Positions 21,748-33,929 of a DNA stretch of 64,000 nt are shown in pieces. The position numbers and the translations under genes were made by a program. Numbering within the stretch: the stretch's first letter is position 1; each line of letters opens with the position of its first letter. The notes under the pieces were generated by a model. That model saw only the letters and a list, made by a program, of their open reading frames with translations, ran no database searches and had not been told where the DNA came from. Source of the stretch: Diphasiastrum complanatum (taxonomy: Eukaryota; Streptophyta; Lycopodiopsida; Lycopodiales; Lycopodiaceae); contig CM055101.1 in assembly GCA_029204225.1 (NCBI GenBank), positions 41,316,927 through 41,380,926 of the forward strand, written 5' to 3'.

Positions 21748-22150
21748 TGTGGTGGCCTAGTCATTATAGATTTCCACAAAATAAATGAATTAAGTAGTAT
21801 AAAAGATTTGATTGTTCTCCAAGAGAGAAAATAATCTCATCTTTTGTATGGTAAGTGTATGTAAGAAGGAAAATGGAATGTGATGTGTAATACTCACAAT
21901 GAATACTACAATGACATATCTAGTTATCCAAAGATATTTGGGTAAATTGGCATCCAGGAACACCAATGGTGAAACGATTTGGTCAAGGTCTGTGATTATA
22001 AAGATTACTTTATCTTTTAGGCTCTTCAGATAATAGTAAGCAATTAGATCAGACAACAACTAGCAAATAGATTCATCAAACAGAATCGTATTGGCTAATG
22101 ATTTCTCTTAATTGAATACAGTGAACTAGTTCTTATCACAGTAAGCAAAC
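21748..22150 (-). repeat. G1 5' LTR, outer part lost
   Basis: Matches 4354-4755 or so of the 3' LTR, then ends at 22150 where unrelated plus-strand gag sequence starts. About 600 bp of the outer LTR and the flanking target duplication are gone. Confidence 0.8.
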
Positions 22151-22971
22151 ATCGATTAAGCAGTCAATCAACCCTATCCTATCTGCCGTACCAATTGAGC
22201 GAATCTTCGACAATACCACTGATAACAGTTGCACCATTCTATGAAGATCCATGCCAACAAGTGTTATCTTGGGACCCAGCTTTCAATGACGACATCTATC
22301 CATTTGTCGAAAAACAAGGTTATCAGGAATGGCCACCAGACGTTTATTGAAAATCGGGCAAGTCCAGGTTCTTGCAACACTATCCATCACTAAAGCATCA
22401 GGTTTTACATATGCGAACACTTATCTACGCTTTTCTTTGGGCAAAAAAAAAAAAATCTATGCTCTCTACAGTTGTGACAACGCCATGGACTCATCATCAA
22501 CAAACGCTACCATCTCAAAGATCCATCACATGCAGTGCCATGGGACTGGCACCTGTTTGGTCGTAGGAGAATGTTGCCCGATTCTAGGAATGACATGGAA
22601 TATTTTAAAAGTTGGCAAAAGGCTCCTACAGTAAACCCAAACACTACACGAATGTGGTAGAGAGTCATAAGTATTAGAATCAGGCAACCAGTTGGCATTC
22701 TGCGCATATAAGTCCGACATTGGGCCTTTAGACTAGAAAGCGCCATGTGCACTAATATTTAGATAAAATATTTTAAACTTAGCTTTTGTGATTCCTAAGT
22801 TAGGAAACACAACTTGTACCCAAGAAACACAAAGTGATTCGAACGGTCAAGATTGTGATCCTGATGGAACTTCAGTAGCCAATGGGTGATGAGGAGGTTC
22901 CACTCTCACTCTTATAAATAGGGACCATTTTCTTTGTCTTTCCATCCTTAGAAGAGTAATAGAACTCTGCC

Positions 22972-22974
<3 letters not shown>
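22151..22974 (+). pseudogene. third gag-only element: gag C-terminus running into LTR
   Basis: The plus frame ending at 22350 reads FYEDPCQQVLSWDP...QEWPPDVY then TGA. This matches the C-terminus of G2 gag on the minus strand (IYEDPLYQQDLS...SEWPPNPYGYY, stop 31588). Nucleotide similarity to G2 continues about 150 bp beyond the stop. No pol follows. Further right come LTR features: TATAAATA at 22913-22920, then the (CT)n tract. The LTR start cannot be fixed. The left end is a sharp junction with the G1 LTR. Confidence 0.65.

Positions 22975-23052
<78 letters not shown>
22975..23052. repeat. (CT)n microsatellite inside an LTR
   Basis: About 78 bp of CT repeats with one CTTT interruption, downstream of a TATA box. 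The gag-only element ends inside it and copia sequence begins at 23053. Arg/Glu ORFs on the other strand are artefacts. Confidence 0.95.
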
Positions 23053-23876
23053 CTACTTTCATTTGTCAAGAGAAGTATGATAATTATATTCTAGAAAGAT
23101 TTCATATGGTAGATGCAAAAGCTTGTGATACACCAATGGAGTCCCATGTAAAGCTAAATATAAGAGGTAATGAAAGAGCCTTCAAGGACATTACTCTCTA
23201 TAGAAAGCTAGTTGGTTCACTCATCTATTTAACCATTACTAGACCAGATCTAAGCTATTGTGTTGAAGGATTGAGCCAATTCATGCAAGATCCTAGTGAG
23301 GAGCATTGGTATCTAGGGAAACAAGTTTTGAGGTACATCATTGGAACTCAAAATTTTGGCATATTGTATGAGAGATCATCATCTGAATTGTTTGGATTTT
23401 TAGATTCGGACTGTGCTGGAGATACAATGGATAGCAAATCCGTAAGTGCTTATTGTATTTTCATAGGTGATGGAGCTATATCATGGATGTCAAAGAAACA
23501 AGCCACTATCTCATTGTCATCTAGTGAGACCGAGTACAAAGCACTTACACGTTGCACAAAGGAGATGGTATGGATCAAGAGGATGATCAAGGATATTCAC
23601 TTGCTGGATTTTCCATAGAGCCCAATCATCTATTGTGACAACCTATCAGCCCAAAAGTTGGCAACCAATCCTATCTTTCATGCTAGGAGCAAGCATATTG
23701 AGATGGCATATCACTATGTGAGGGAATGTCAAAGGAGGTGGAGCTTCAACATGTGTCTTCAAGGGAATGTGTAGCTGATATCTTCACCAAAGCATTGGGA
23801 AAGGACTTGTTCATGAAGCATAGGACATCACTTGGAGTTTTATCAAAGTCCATGCTAAAATTATTTGAAGAGGGAG
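23053..23876 (+). pseudogene. copia pol C-terminus (RT end and RNase H)
   Basis: The frame 23106-23618 reads from CDTPMESHVK through TRPDLSYCV, LGKQVLRYIIGT and AISWMSKKQATISLSSSE to MVWIKRMI: the last part of copia reverse transcriptase and RNase H. Coding traces continue after a stop ([19 protein letters not shown]) to the polypurine tract GAAGAGGGAG (23867-23876). It is very similar to 36708-37185 (C2). The upstream part of the element is absent. Confidence 0.85.
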
Positions 23877-24523
23877 TGTGAGAGATTTCAATTAGTTTAG
23901 CCATATTTGCTACATTTGTTTATTTGCCATTTGAGGCCAATTTCTTATTAGACTTAGAGTTTGACTATTCAAAGTTATATTAGTCTAAAAGCATTTGAAT
24001 AAACACTTTTGGAAATTGTGGTAATTCATATTACATGAGTTTTAGTAGATTCAAATTTGAGTAGTAGAGACATTGAATCGAGTCACAATAATAGTAGGGT
24101 TTCATATTTTGGAGGGAAACCAAGTTTGAATTTAGGTTTGGACCTACTATAAAAGGATGTAACTCGTGGGAAGAGATACAATTCTCTCTCTCTTATCTCA
24201 TTCATGCTTAGACATGGTTCTCTTGGGTTCTACTATCCATTGGTGCACTATACTTGTGATATCTTACAATTTTGTGTGTAGAATGTAAAAGCTATTTTTA
24301 GATCCACATGTGTGAAATATAGTAGCTTACTGTTATTGTATAGAGAACAACTCTATTCTACATTTTATTTTGGTTCATGTTTGATTAAGATCTGTTAGAA
24401 TTTGCACCTCATTCTTAGTGCAGATGCGGATTTATCTACATTGGCAAGATTGGTGAATCGCTTGTTTTTTAACCAAAGATCATTTTATAGGTTTGGATCT
24501 TAATAGATCTAAAAACTTTCACA
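23877..24523 (+). repeat. copia 3' LTR (C1/C2 family)
   Basis: A 647-bp LTR bounded by TGTGAGAG and CTTTCACA, preceded by a polypurine tract. Its 3' part matches the C1 LTR fragment at 4133-4353. Confidence 0.85.
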
Positions 24524-27179
24524 CGAAGAATGTGCCCATGGTGGTTGGATTATCCCTTAGGAGTTATTCCTCCAATAGAGAAGACATTGTTCGGTGAAAG
24601 ATAGGCAACAACACAAGAGAAGAGGTCACAAGACACACAAGAAAAAAATCTGGCAATGGGTTCCACCTCCCGACAAAAGACTAGGTGCGTAGGAAGAGTG
24701 GAGATCCAATCGAACGGTAACTGGACCTTGAACAGTGTTAAAAAAGAAGTGACATTGTCTCCAATGAGTTGAGGCATGCACCGAGCCAACCAGCCTCTAA
24801 CTCGTAGCCAGGTTGAGATGATTTTCCTTTCACTTATGCTATAGTTTGCATCATATTAAATCTTTGTCACACCTATTTGTAGTTTGTATTTGTGATGCTT
24901 TGCTTATGTATGCATGCAGAGACATACGTGAAGGTCTACACTAAAATCTGAAAGATCGCAAGGAAAAAAAGTGCAAGGCATCCAAAAAATAGCAGTCATT
25001 TTATGTTGAGCATCATAATCATGAAAATATGATAGGAGGCAACATGGTAAGAGTGGCCGCTTCATTGATTTGTGCCCACTTCTCCACCTCTCTTGGTGTG
25101 AAAACCTATGAAGATGCGAGGACCACATCATCATGGAACAACTTTGATGTGGAGATAGTAGAGGCAACATCGCACATTGTCTAGCATTACCATGCAAATC
25201 GGGGATGGATGGTTTGTATTTGCATTTTTGAGCACTTCCCCACCATAAATAAATGAAAAGGGGCAATGATTGCTTGACCACTCAAAAATATCTAGAATCT
25301 TCCAAGGTTTGATTTTTATCTGAAATCTTCCAACATTTGATATCTAATCTGAAATCTTTGCATCCTAATTTTGTTGTGCCCGCGGAGTTCATCCATAGTT
25401 CCATGTTGGACATGTATAGGATGGACGAACGTATCTGTAGAAGTCACAAAGTCACCTTGATTATGGCTCCAATTGGTTTTGCGGGAACGACCTAGATTAA
25501 GGAGACAATGACTATTTGAAAATCTGTAAGATATAAAATTTTTGGAAAGTCATTTAAGTTCATAGAGTCAGGATGTCTTTAGTTGCATGCAATAAAGAAG
25601 TAGCTTAACTACACAGATGAAATGTAGGCACCTATCATTGCCAATGAAAAGACGATAGGGAATTTTGGAAAAAAATCTAAAATAGCCACATGAAATGTGT
25701 TGAATTTCACACGTGTGGGAGTACCCTAAAGTGTGATAATGATCTCCTAAGGCTTGGTGATCAAGCATAGATTGATAATCAAGATCGATCTCAAAAACCT
25801 AAGGCATGATCACTTGATTACATGCATATATCAATCAAACAAGTACATACACACGTGTGGAGACTTGTACTTGAAAAAACTAAGTATGGAAAGTCTTGCT
25901 CTCAGGTAGAGAGAGGAAGCAACTATCAAGCCTTGGGTAGAGAGAATCCAAATCTAATTAGGACACTTGTAGCATGCCTAACTAGCTCGAGCCACATCAC
26001 AAATTGATGTTGGCCTAATCATGAAAGTACAAGCGTACTAGCTCGAGTTGCCTCCTAAGGCAAGGATGGCCCTATCATTTACCTACACATGGATGATAAC
26101 AAAAAAATTACAACACCTCTAGACATTCCGAAGCAGGCTATTTGGTGTTTGCAGTCAATGTGCATTCAATCGGACACCGTTTGACAAACAAATTGAAGCA
26201 TTAGAGTTCTAACAGTAGGGCGACCTCAGAGGAAGAGGATAGGCCTGTCAGAACATTGTGAACATGAAGCCAAGAATAGATTTGTGTGAAAAACTCTGGT
26301 CTGTGGTTTGGGAGCACAAAATCAAAGATTTCTCTCCATTCTGAACATTTTTTGAAGCTGTAAAAATTCAGAGGAGGACACCTTGGCAGTGCAAATCAGA
26401 CCAGAGAAGGTCGTGGCTGGCTGTGGAAGCGTGAGAATGTAGGATCAATTCTCTATTGGCAGCCATAGCTATAACCTGTGAAGAGAAGGAAGAAGGGGAG
26501 AGCAGATAGGTTGCGCACGAGGAACCACAAATAGCATGTAGTGTTTGCAAGAGGATAGTGGCTTCAGGAGTGTAGTTAAACGCGCCGATGCAAGAAAGTC
26601 CACAAGATCAATCTCCACAACGATCGACGGACATGATTAATTGCATCTGGACCACATAATTGAAACATATCGTTGGATTTAAGTGAAGTGGGCCCGAAGG
26701 ATAGAGAAGTGCAAGGGGCACTTCATTTTCTTTAAAAATCTTCATACTGAAATTAAAGTTGGGTCCCTTCACAAGCGAAGTGTGAAGTTTCTTCAAGGTG
26801 AAGAAACAGTTCAAAAACAAGGAAAATCCCTATTTTTGGGTCCTTTGTCCGTTTTGACCCAAACGAAAGGCTATAACCTCCAAACGAAGGGCACCCGGAC
26901 TGTACTTGCAAGTATGGTACAACAAAATAGAGTGACTGCAGTGGAGAAAGTGTTTGGAGTGCGCCAAAGTGATTTCACCATTCCACTCGACACGTAGTTT
27001 GGAGTTGACGACTGAGTACATTTCGGAAGGCGACGCCGATTTGGCTTTCAAATTGGTGGAAAAGTGGCGAGTGGCCTGGTAAGGGAAGAAGTGCAGGTCA
27101 TTATTTTCAACTTCTAACATCACAGTTGGCCTCGACATACTGTTTTTAGCCTACGGCAGAAGTTTCAAGCAGTTTTGTG
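24524..27179. other. 2.6 kb without a recognisable gene
   Basis: Short ORFs on both strands (for example 25281-24904 minus, 26683-26997 plus) show no domain. The final 600 bp or so is probably the leader of the copia whose gag starts at 27180. I could not find its LTR or primer-binding site. Confidence 0.4.
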
Positions 27180-27365
27180 ATGGCAAACATGGGAGAGTCC
27201 ATTTTGAGTGAAAGTAGCAAATTGGACGGGATTTCCAACAATGCAGTGTGGAAATTCAAAATGAAAAACATACTGATGGAGAAAGACATGTGGGAAGTCG
27301 TCACAGGTGATGAGAGACCCTATAAGAAATGCCATGTAGGAGAGAGAAAAATAACTATAAAGTAA
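27180..27365 (+). pseudogene. copia gag N-terminus (C9)
   Basis: From ATG at 27180 the protein reads SSKLDGISNNAVWKFKMKN and DMWEVVTGDE, a typical start of plant copia gag. It stops after 61 codons and no further copia coding follows. It is distinct from the C1/C3 type (SSNY..WK.RMESLL). Confidence 0.7.
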
Positions 27366-29700
27366 TTATAATATCATTTTCTAACTTCTTTACGCATCTG
27401 CCCGCACTACTTTCCATGTAAATGAATGCACCTTAGTTTAGTCACATCAAACTTCACTGGTGTTTAACCACAGTTAAAATATAATTTTTTAAAATGCTAA
27501 AATATTCTCTCCCAATAGTTGGGAACACTCAAAATTTGAATTAGGAGTAACATTTCTAAAGAAAGCCTACGCCATCTCTATCTCCAAGGTCAAAAACAAT
27601 TGTTTAGCGCCATCTCTATCTCCAGCAGAGTCGTTAGCACCATCTCCAGCTTTGTTATTGTCATTGTGTTGTTTGTTAATATACTACTGTAGTGATGACA
27701 AAGCTTTATCATCTTCATGTGGATCTGTCACCAGAATATGCTCCACTCAGGATGAGAAATTCAAAGCAACCCAAATTGTCAACTTCTGATATGGTTTGAT
27801 ATAGGGAGGAAAAGCTAAAACATGTAGATTTATGGTCATCAGGAACATTGTATCCTATTGATCCATGTTCATTGCAACATCCAGATTTTCATTCGGTGAG
27901 TCAATTAATAATCTATGTGTCATGGTAAAAATGGCCTTTTGGGTTACTGTGAGAATTTGATGCTCTATGGGAATGCACATTCAATGCAAAGAATACATTA
28001 TTTGGAAGAGGAATCAAGGAAAATATCAAAGGAGTGCGAAGAAAAATCTACAAAGATGAAAACTTGTTTGGATGAAAATGAGATGCTCAAGGAGGAGATC
28101 CAAAGGTTGAAATCTTCTTTGCATCATAATACAACCAGTAATGATGAGTTAAAAATTGCATTTCAATCCATTCGTATCTCATATTTGTCTCTTGTTAAAG
28201 ATATGGATGTGCTCAACAGAAAGGTCCAAAGCAACAAGAGGAAAAGACTGGTAAACAAGGATATATGTGATCTATCATCCAGAGGAGGTCATAGAAAAAG
28301 ACAAATCTGTACATTCAAGTAGGTTATAGTTTATTTGGTATTGAATATTGCTTGAACTTTTTGATTAATTCATAATCACTAATTTTGTTATTTATTCATT
28401 TCAATTTCATGTTAATTTGCTTATTATATATTGCTGTGAATACTATGAGTGTCCTAATTTCTACTGACATTTTCATGAACATCATGTTTGCAATGCAGAT
28501 CAGCATTGGTTGTTGAAGACCATTTGGCCAATGAGATTTCAATTGGAAACTCACTAGGCTCTATCTTGACTTCTAAATCTATGAAATCAATGTTAAATAA
28601 TAACAAAATGAAAAAGATTAAGGCTTCAGTTACTGATAGCATTATGGATGAAGTTGGAAAAATATTAGACACTACATTGCTTCAGGGGGCATGTGACTTT
28701 TCTAACATCAGTACGGAAGCATATGCAACAATGTTAAAGATGATAAAAGAGGCATTTGCATAGGTAATTTTTAAAAAGTTTCCAATCCCACGACCATTTT
28801 AATTTTTTTTAAAAAGAGATATGTTAAACCATGGTATGCAGACAATAGTTGGTAATCCATCTCATATCCATGAAGTGTATTGCTTGAAAGGAGAAAGTCT
28901 AGCATATAACAATTCCAACAATTTATTTATTGACATTAATCAGTTATTAACATTCATCATAAATTTTTACGGTATTACAAATGAGAATGTCAATAACAAG
29001 TTGATAGTTGTTTTCAAGATAGATGAGTCTGAAATTATAAAAGGACAAAAAATGGAAGGAGTCAGTCTCACAGTCATGAATGGAGCACTTTCAAATTCAG
29101 AAGACTCAGAAGGCCTCAATTTCAGTGTTCAATCAGAAAATGATATCTGGTGGTTGGCAGCATTTCAGGTATAGCAGTTCGTTTGCATAATAAATAGGAA
29201 TAATCATTTGAATATGGATTTCATATCTAAAATCTTCTCTGTGTTAATATTATGAGGCTAATCACGTTTTTGTATTCTCTTATAGGTGCTGAAAGAAGAC
29301 CATAATATTCTCTCTTGGATATTTAATAGAACATCATATCCTGCCACCATAAAAATTCACATGGAGGGAGTTCCACACAATATTCCTAGAATTGGCACTT
29401 TCAACATTGAATGACATTTAAATGTATGTTCAATGTATCTCATGGCGCTAATTTTAAACACCCTTGTTTGTATTGCATGAAAACAACAAAAGACATGACA
29501 AGGAGTACAAGAATATCAAGAGATCGAGAAGATTCTAATTGGAAACCTATACTACCGATTCCTCTACGAAATGTTCATATATGTACAGTGTATGCTGCTT
29601 ATGTTGATCTAAGTAAGCATGAAAACTATGAGCTATTGGATCCATACGAAAGAAGAAAATTGTTGCATGATTTTAAGTTGTAACTTTCACTGGAAAAAAT
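27366..29700 (+). pseudogene. T2: longest copy of the transposon-like multi-exon gene
   Basis: Coding traces start near 27720. A coiled-coil exon lies within 27915-28322; further exons are 28499-28763, 28842-29168 and 29286-about 29700, with phase-0 joins at GT..AG introns. Visible protein order: heptad-rich helix, basic patch (KRKRL), a 90-residue segment, then the conserved half with FYGITNENVNNK, DESEIIKGQK, IWWLAAFQ and, after the damage, a CLYCMK motif. Damage: the exon end at 28761-28763 is TAG where a Gln codon is likely, TGG is TGA near 29412, and 22 bp present in T1 (the DLKTLK segment) are deleted there. The family is uncharacterised to my knowledge. I infer a DNA-transposon or domesticated origin; no terminal inverted repeats were found. 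Confidence 0.6.
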
Positions 29701-30004
29701 ATCGAAAGCAGATTAGATACTGCTGAATTGTACTTTGTAAGTATTTTTATTCAATATACAAAATTTTATTGTGTGTCTATAGCCTACTGGCTTGTATAAA
29801 TTTGCATGTTTTTTGAAATTTTTTATAATCCGTCGATTTTGTATTATGACGAATTTGGATTCTTATATAAAACCATTGGAAAAGTTGCAGTATATAGCGG
29901 TTTTTTGTGCTAGTCCCGCCATGTTGTGTACTTTTATGAAATGCTGCTCTTGCTTGCCAATGAGACAAAATGAGATGCTTTAAAGTCAACAAACTTTAAG
30001 TATA
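29701..30004. other. T2 downstream sequence, no gene seen
   Basis: AT-rich. A GTAAGT at about 29738 may be a further T2 donor site. Nothing else is recognised before the C8 copia tail. Confidence 0.3.
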
Positions 30005-30600
30005 GAAAGCTTTGATCTAAACTTATCAAACTTTTCTCCAACAAGTGGCTTAGTGAAAATATCAGCTAGTTGAGTTGTTCTTCTGTACTACAATGAACAA
30101 CATGAATTTCACAACTCAGGAGCCTCTCACGTATAAAGTGATACTGAATCTCAATGTGTTTGGTTCTCGCATGGAACATTGGATTCTTTGCTAGCTAAAT
30201 GAAACTCTGATTGTCGCTATGTAATGTCGTGGGATTTTTCTGTTTCATGCCAACTTCTTCCAAGATTTGTCTCAACCATATAGCTTCTTGTGCTGCACTA
30301 CACATTGCCTTATACTCTGCTTCTGTGGTGGAAAGAGCAATTGTACTTTGCTTCTTACTAGACTAGGAAAAGCAACTGCCACAAAGCTGGAATACATAAC
30401 CTGTGGTGGATCTACGATCATCATAGTCACCTCCCCAATCCGCATCCACATAGCCACACAACTCAGGTAAACCATCATGCTTCCTGTAAATCAAGCCATA
30501 ATCTGAAGTGCCTTTCACATAACGCAAAATGCGTTTCGCTGCCTTCCGATGTGTTTCCGTAGGTGCTGTTATAAACTGACTATAGTCGATCGTAGTATAG
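30005..30600 (-). pseudogene. C8: copia RNase H tail
   Basis: The minus strand reads AAKRILRYVKGT, then CGYVDADWGGD, KKQSTIALSTTEAEYKA, HARTKHIEIQYHFIRE and ADIFTKPL, the end of a copia polyprotein of the common plant type, unlike C1-C7. One Trp codon is TAG, and another stop follows SDNQS. It is truncated on the upstream side at about 30600 by the G2 LTR; no 3' LTR is evident below 30005. Confidence 0.85.
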
Positions 30601-31342
<742 letters not shown>

Positions 31343-31587
31343 GTATTTCAAGTGGTGAGACCCACTTGTTCATTATTGTGCAGGAAATACCCACAACAGG
31401 GTCCACGGCCCAAAGTAGTGCTGGTCCCTCGGCACTAGGCTGCAACTGTCGTGAAGGGGCGCTGTTGTCGTTCTTTTATTGCTGGGACATGGGTGCTTCA
31501 GGAAAAGCGTAGATAAAATTCGCTTATTTAAAACCTGAGGCTTTATTGGATGATGGCGATCAGCAAGAACTTGGACTTGCCAGATTT

Positions 31588-33575
31588 TCAATAATACCCA
31601 TAAGGGTTTGGTGGCCATTCCGAATAAGCTTGTTCATTGACGATTGGGTAGTCGAGATATGCCATCGGAGGATCTCAAGATAAATCTTGCTGATATAAGG
31701 GATCCTCATAGATCGGCGCAACTGGTCCCAATGTCATGGACTCTCCCAAATCATAATGTGGATATGACGTGCTTGCTTGATGCTCTTGTCTGTCTAGGTA
31801 TTCATGGTATGCCAGAACCTGACGACTTTCCTCAGCAGTCAATATCATAGATTTAGGACAAGGCTTTGTCATTATAGGTTCTGGCTCTTGTTGTACAATT
31901 GGCCATTTTGGGCTTGGATTTCCTGAACTAGTGAGAACTCTAACAGGTTCGGATGATATATGACATGCTAGAAGGATCCTATTAGGTTGTTTAGGACAGT
32001 CTTTGAAACTGTATTTGCGAACACAGTTTGGACACTCCGCATGGTATTGGTTCTTAACTTTATAGTCAACCATGAAGTGGCCAATTTCGCCATAGAGAAA
32101 ACATCGGTTGCTCATTGGTCCTGTGGCAATAGCATAACCATTTTGGATGGCTAGTTGTGCTGGATTTTTCGGTGCTATGGAATACTCATCCCGTTTGCAC
32201 GAGCATGAGTTGTCGGTTGGATATGATTGAGAACTAGCAAATGGAAGTGTTGTATCATGATTATATGAGTGATCGTAGGAGTTATCTACAAGATGTGTTT
32301 GTGCAGATTCTCGAGGGTGTCTATGTTTTTGTGCTCCTAGATCAGGTTGTCCCCTTGGAGCTGGACCTAAGAGTGCCAGCTGTTGTTGAGGTTCATGTCT
32401 AGACTGTCTGGGAAACTCTTGTATATGAACTTGGTTGTTTCATGGTGGGTAGTGTTGGTGCTGGTTTTGTGAAACAAACCGTTGTCGAGGAGGTTGATAA
32501 TGTCCCCCTGACTGGTTGTGAGGCTGGTTCCTCGGGTTATAATAGCAATAGGAGTGTCCCATAAAGTCGCAGATGTCGCATTTGATCAATGAAGTATCTG
32601 GGACCGGTTGGTATGATGGGCACTCATTGCCAGTGTGTGCACCTCGACAGTGAGGGCACCATGTATTCTCTCATCTATGGTGGATTTGGCCAGTGGTAAC
32701 TGACCCGACATCGAACTCTGGATAGACTTAAGAGCGTTTTGAAACTCTTTCGTGAGTTTCTCCATCTGTTGCTGGTGTTGCTGGTTAAGCAACTCCATTT
32801 GTGTTTTCTATAATTGTTCTCGTGTTTCCTCATATGGTCGAGCTTCTTGGAAAGCACGATGTGCTCTCACTTCACATGGCTTTGCTCCCTTGTCTTCTTC
32901 TCGAATGGCATCAGACATGGTTTGTTTCAATGATGTGTATTCATCATTGGAATGAAGTTCACGTCGTATCGATCATGGGAGTCCAACGAGGAACCAAATG
33001 ATGAGCATAGATTCAGTTGGTTGTTCTTGTACCTGACTTTTTAATTTTTCTATGTAGTCATGTACTTTCTCATCTTTTGTCATTTTGAAGTTACTCAGCT
33101 TGACAAAAGGACTTTCAATCAAACGAAATGGCTTAAAACGTTTGATGAAGGCTTCCTTCAAGAGTGACCAGTCTCGTTTATCATCATGATCAAGGTTAAA
33201 AGACCATTCTCGTGCTCGATCGATCATGGTCATCGAGTAGAGCTGAACCATGGCTTCTAGTGATGTCTCACCATAGACATCGCATGCGTTCTCAAAGACT
33301 TGAAGAAATCTTTGAGAGTCAGTGTTGTCGTCGTACTTAGGTAAATCTAACTTGGGAGTACATTTTTCAGTACGCGAAACATTATTTTCAAAAGCTTTAT
33401 TAAAGTGAGCTCGTGCATTTGAAGATTCTGTAGAATGAAAGTGTGGGCGATCGTATGGAGCTTCAAAACGCATGGGTTTCCATCTGTCAAATGGGTTGGT
33501 TGAGGGCTCTTGGACTTGGGACTTCATCCTAGAATATCTATTGAATCGAACATGTTCGGTAGATGGAGAGACCAT
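31588..33575 (-). pseudogene. G2: long gag of a gag-only retroelement
   Basis: From 33575 the minus strand encodes a capsid domain (LPKYDDNTDSQRFLQVFENA, REWSFNLDHDD, FIKRFKPF), then a Gln-rich coiled coil (LLNQQHQQQMEKL), then four knuckle-like motifs: CPHCRGAHTGNEC, CDICDFMGHSYCYY, CFLYGEIGHFMVDY and CPNCVRKYSFKDC. Only the first has all four ligands, with CX2CX3HX4C spacing; the others have Tyr for Cys or His. The C-terminus ends in EWPPNPYGYY. Stops and shifts occur, for example TGA at 31676-31674 where the 22-kb copy has Trp. The stop is only about 245 bp from the LTR, so there is no room for pol. Such TR-GAG-like elements would rely on partner enzymes (inference). Confidence 0.7.
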
Positions 33576-33929
33576 CTCTGGTGGATAGTCGTCTGTAGAA
33601 TTTAGATCATAAGGACGAGCAAATCTAGAGTATTTTAGGATTGGGCAAGTTGGCGTCTTGGACTCTTTAATAACTTGACTGTTTTTGGTTTTTTTTTTGC
33701 CAAAATATTAGTCAGAGATGAACAATGTGGTGGTGTCCAAATGGCACAGTTTTTTTTGTTTTTTGGTGTTAGGGTTTTGCAATAAATTGGGAAAGAACTG
33801 TGGTATTTGGCAAACATTGAGACCTATTCAAATAACATATCTAAGTCAAAACATGTCCATACCATAAGCATTATACAGAACTAGTATAGCCTTTCTTGAA
33901 CTTTGACATCCAAAAAATAGCAAGATAGC

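Noticed and set aside
22975-23052. CRISPR array
   Set aside because: Uninterrupted dinucleotide repeat without spacers; no repeat-spacer pattern anywhere, and the DNA is eukaryotic.
24904-25281. Minus-strand 125-codon ORF as a gene
   Set aside because: No recognisable motif, splice context or similarity; length is within chance for this composition.
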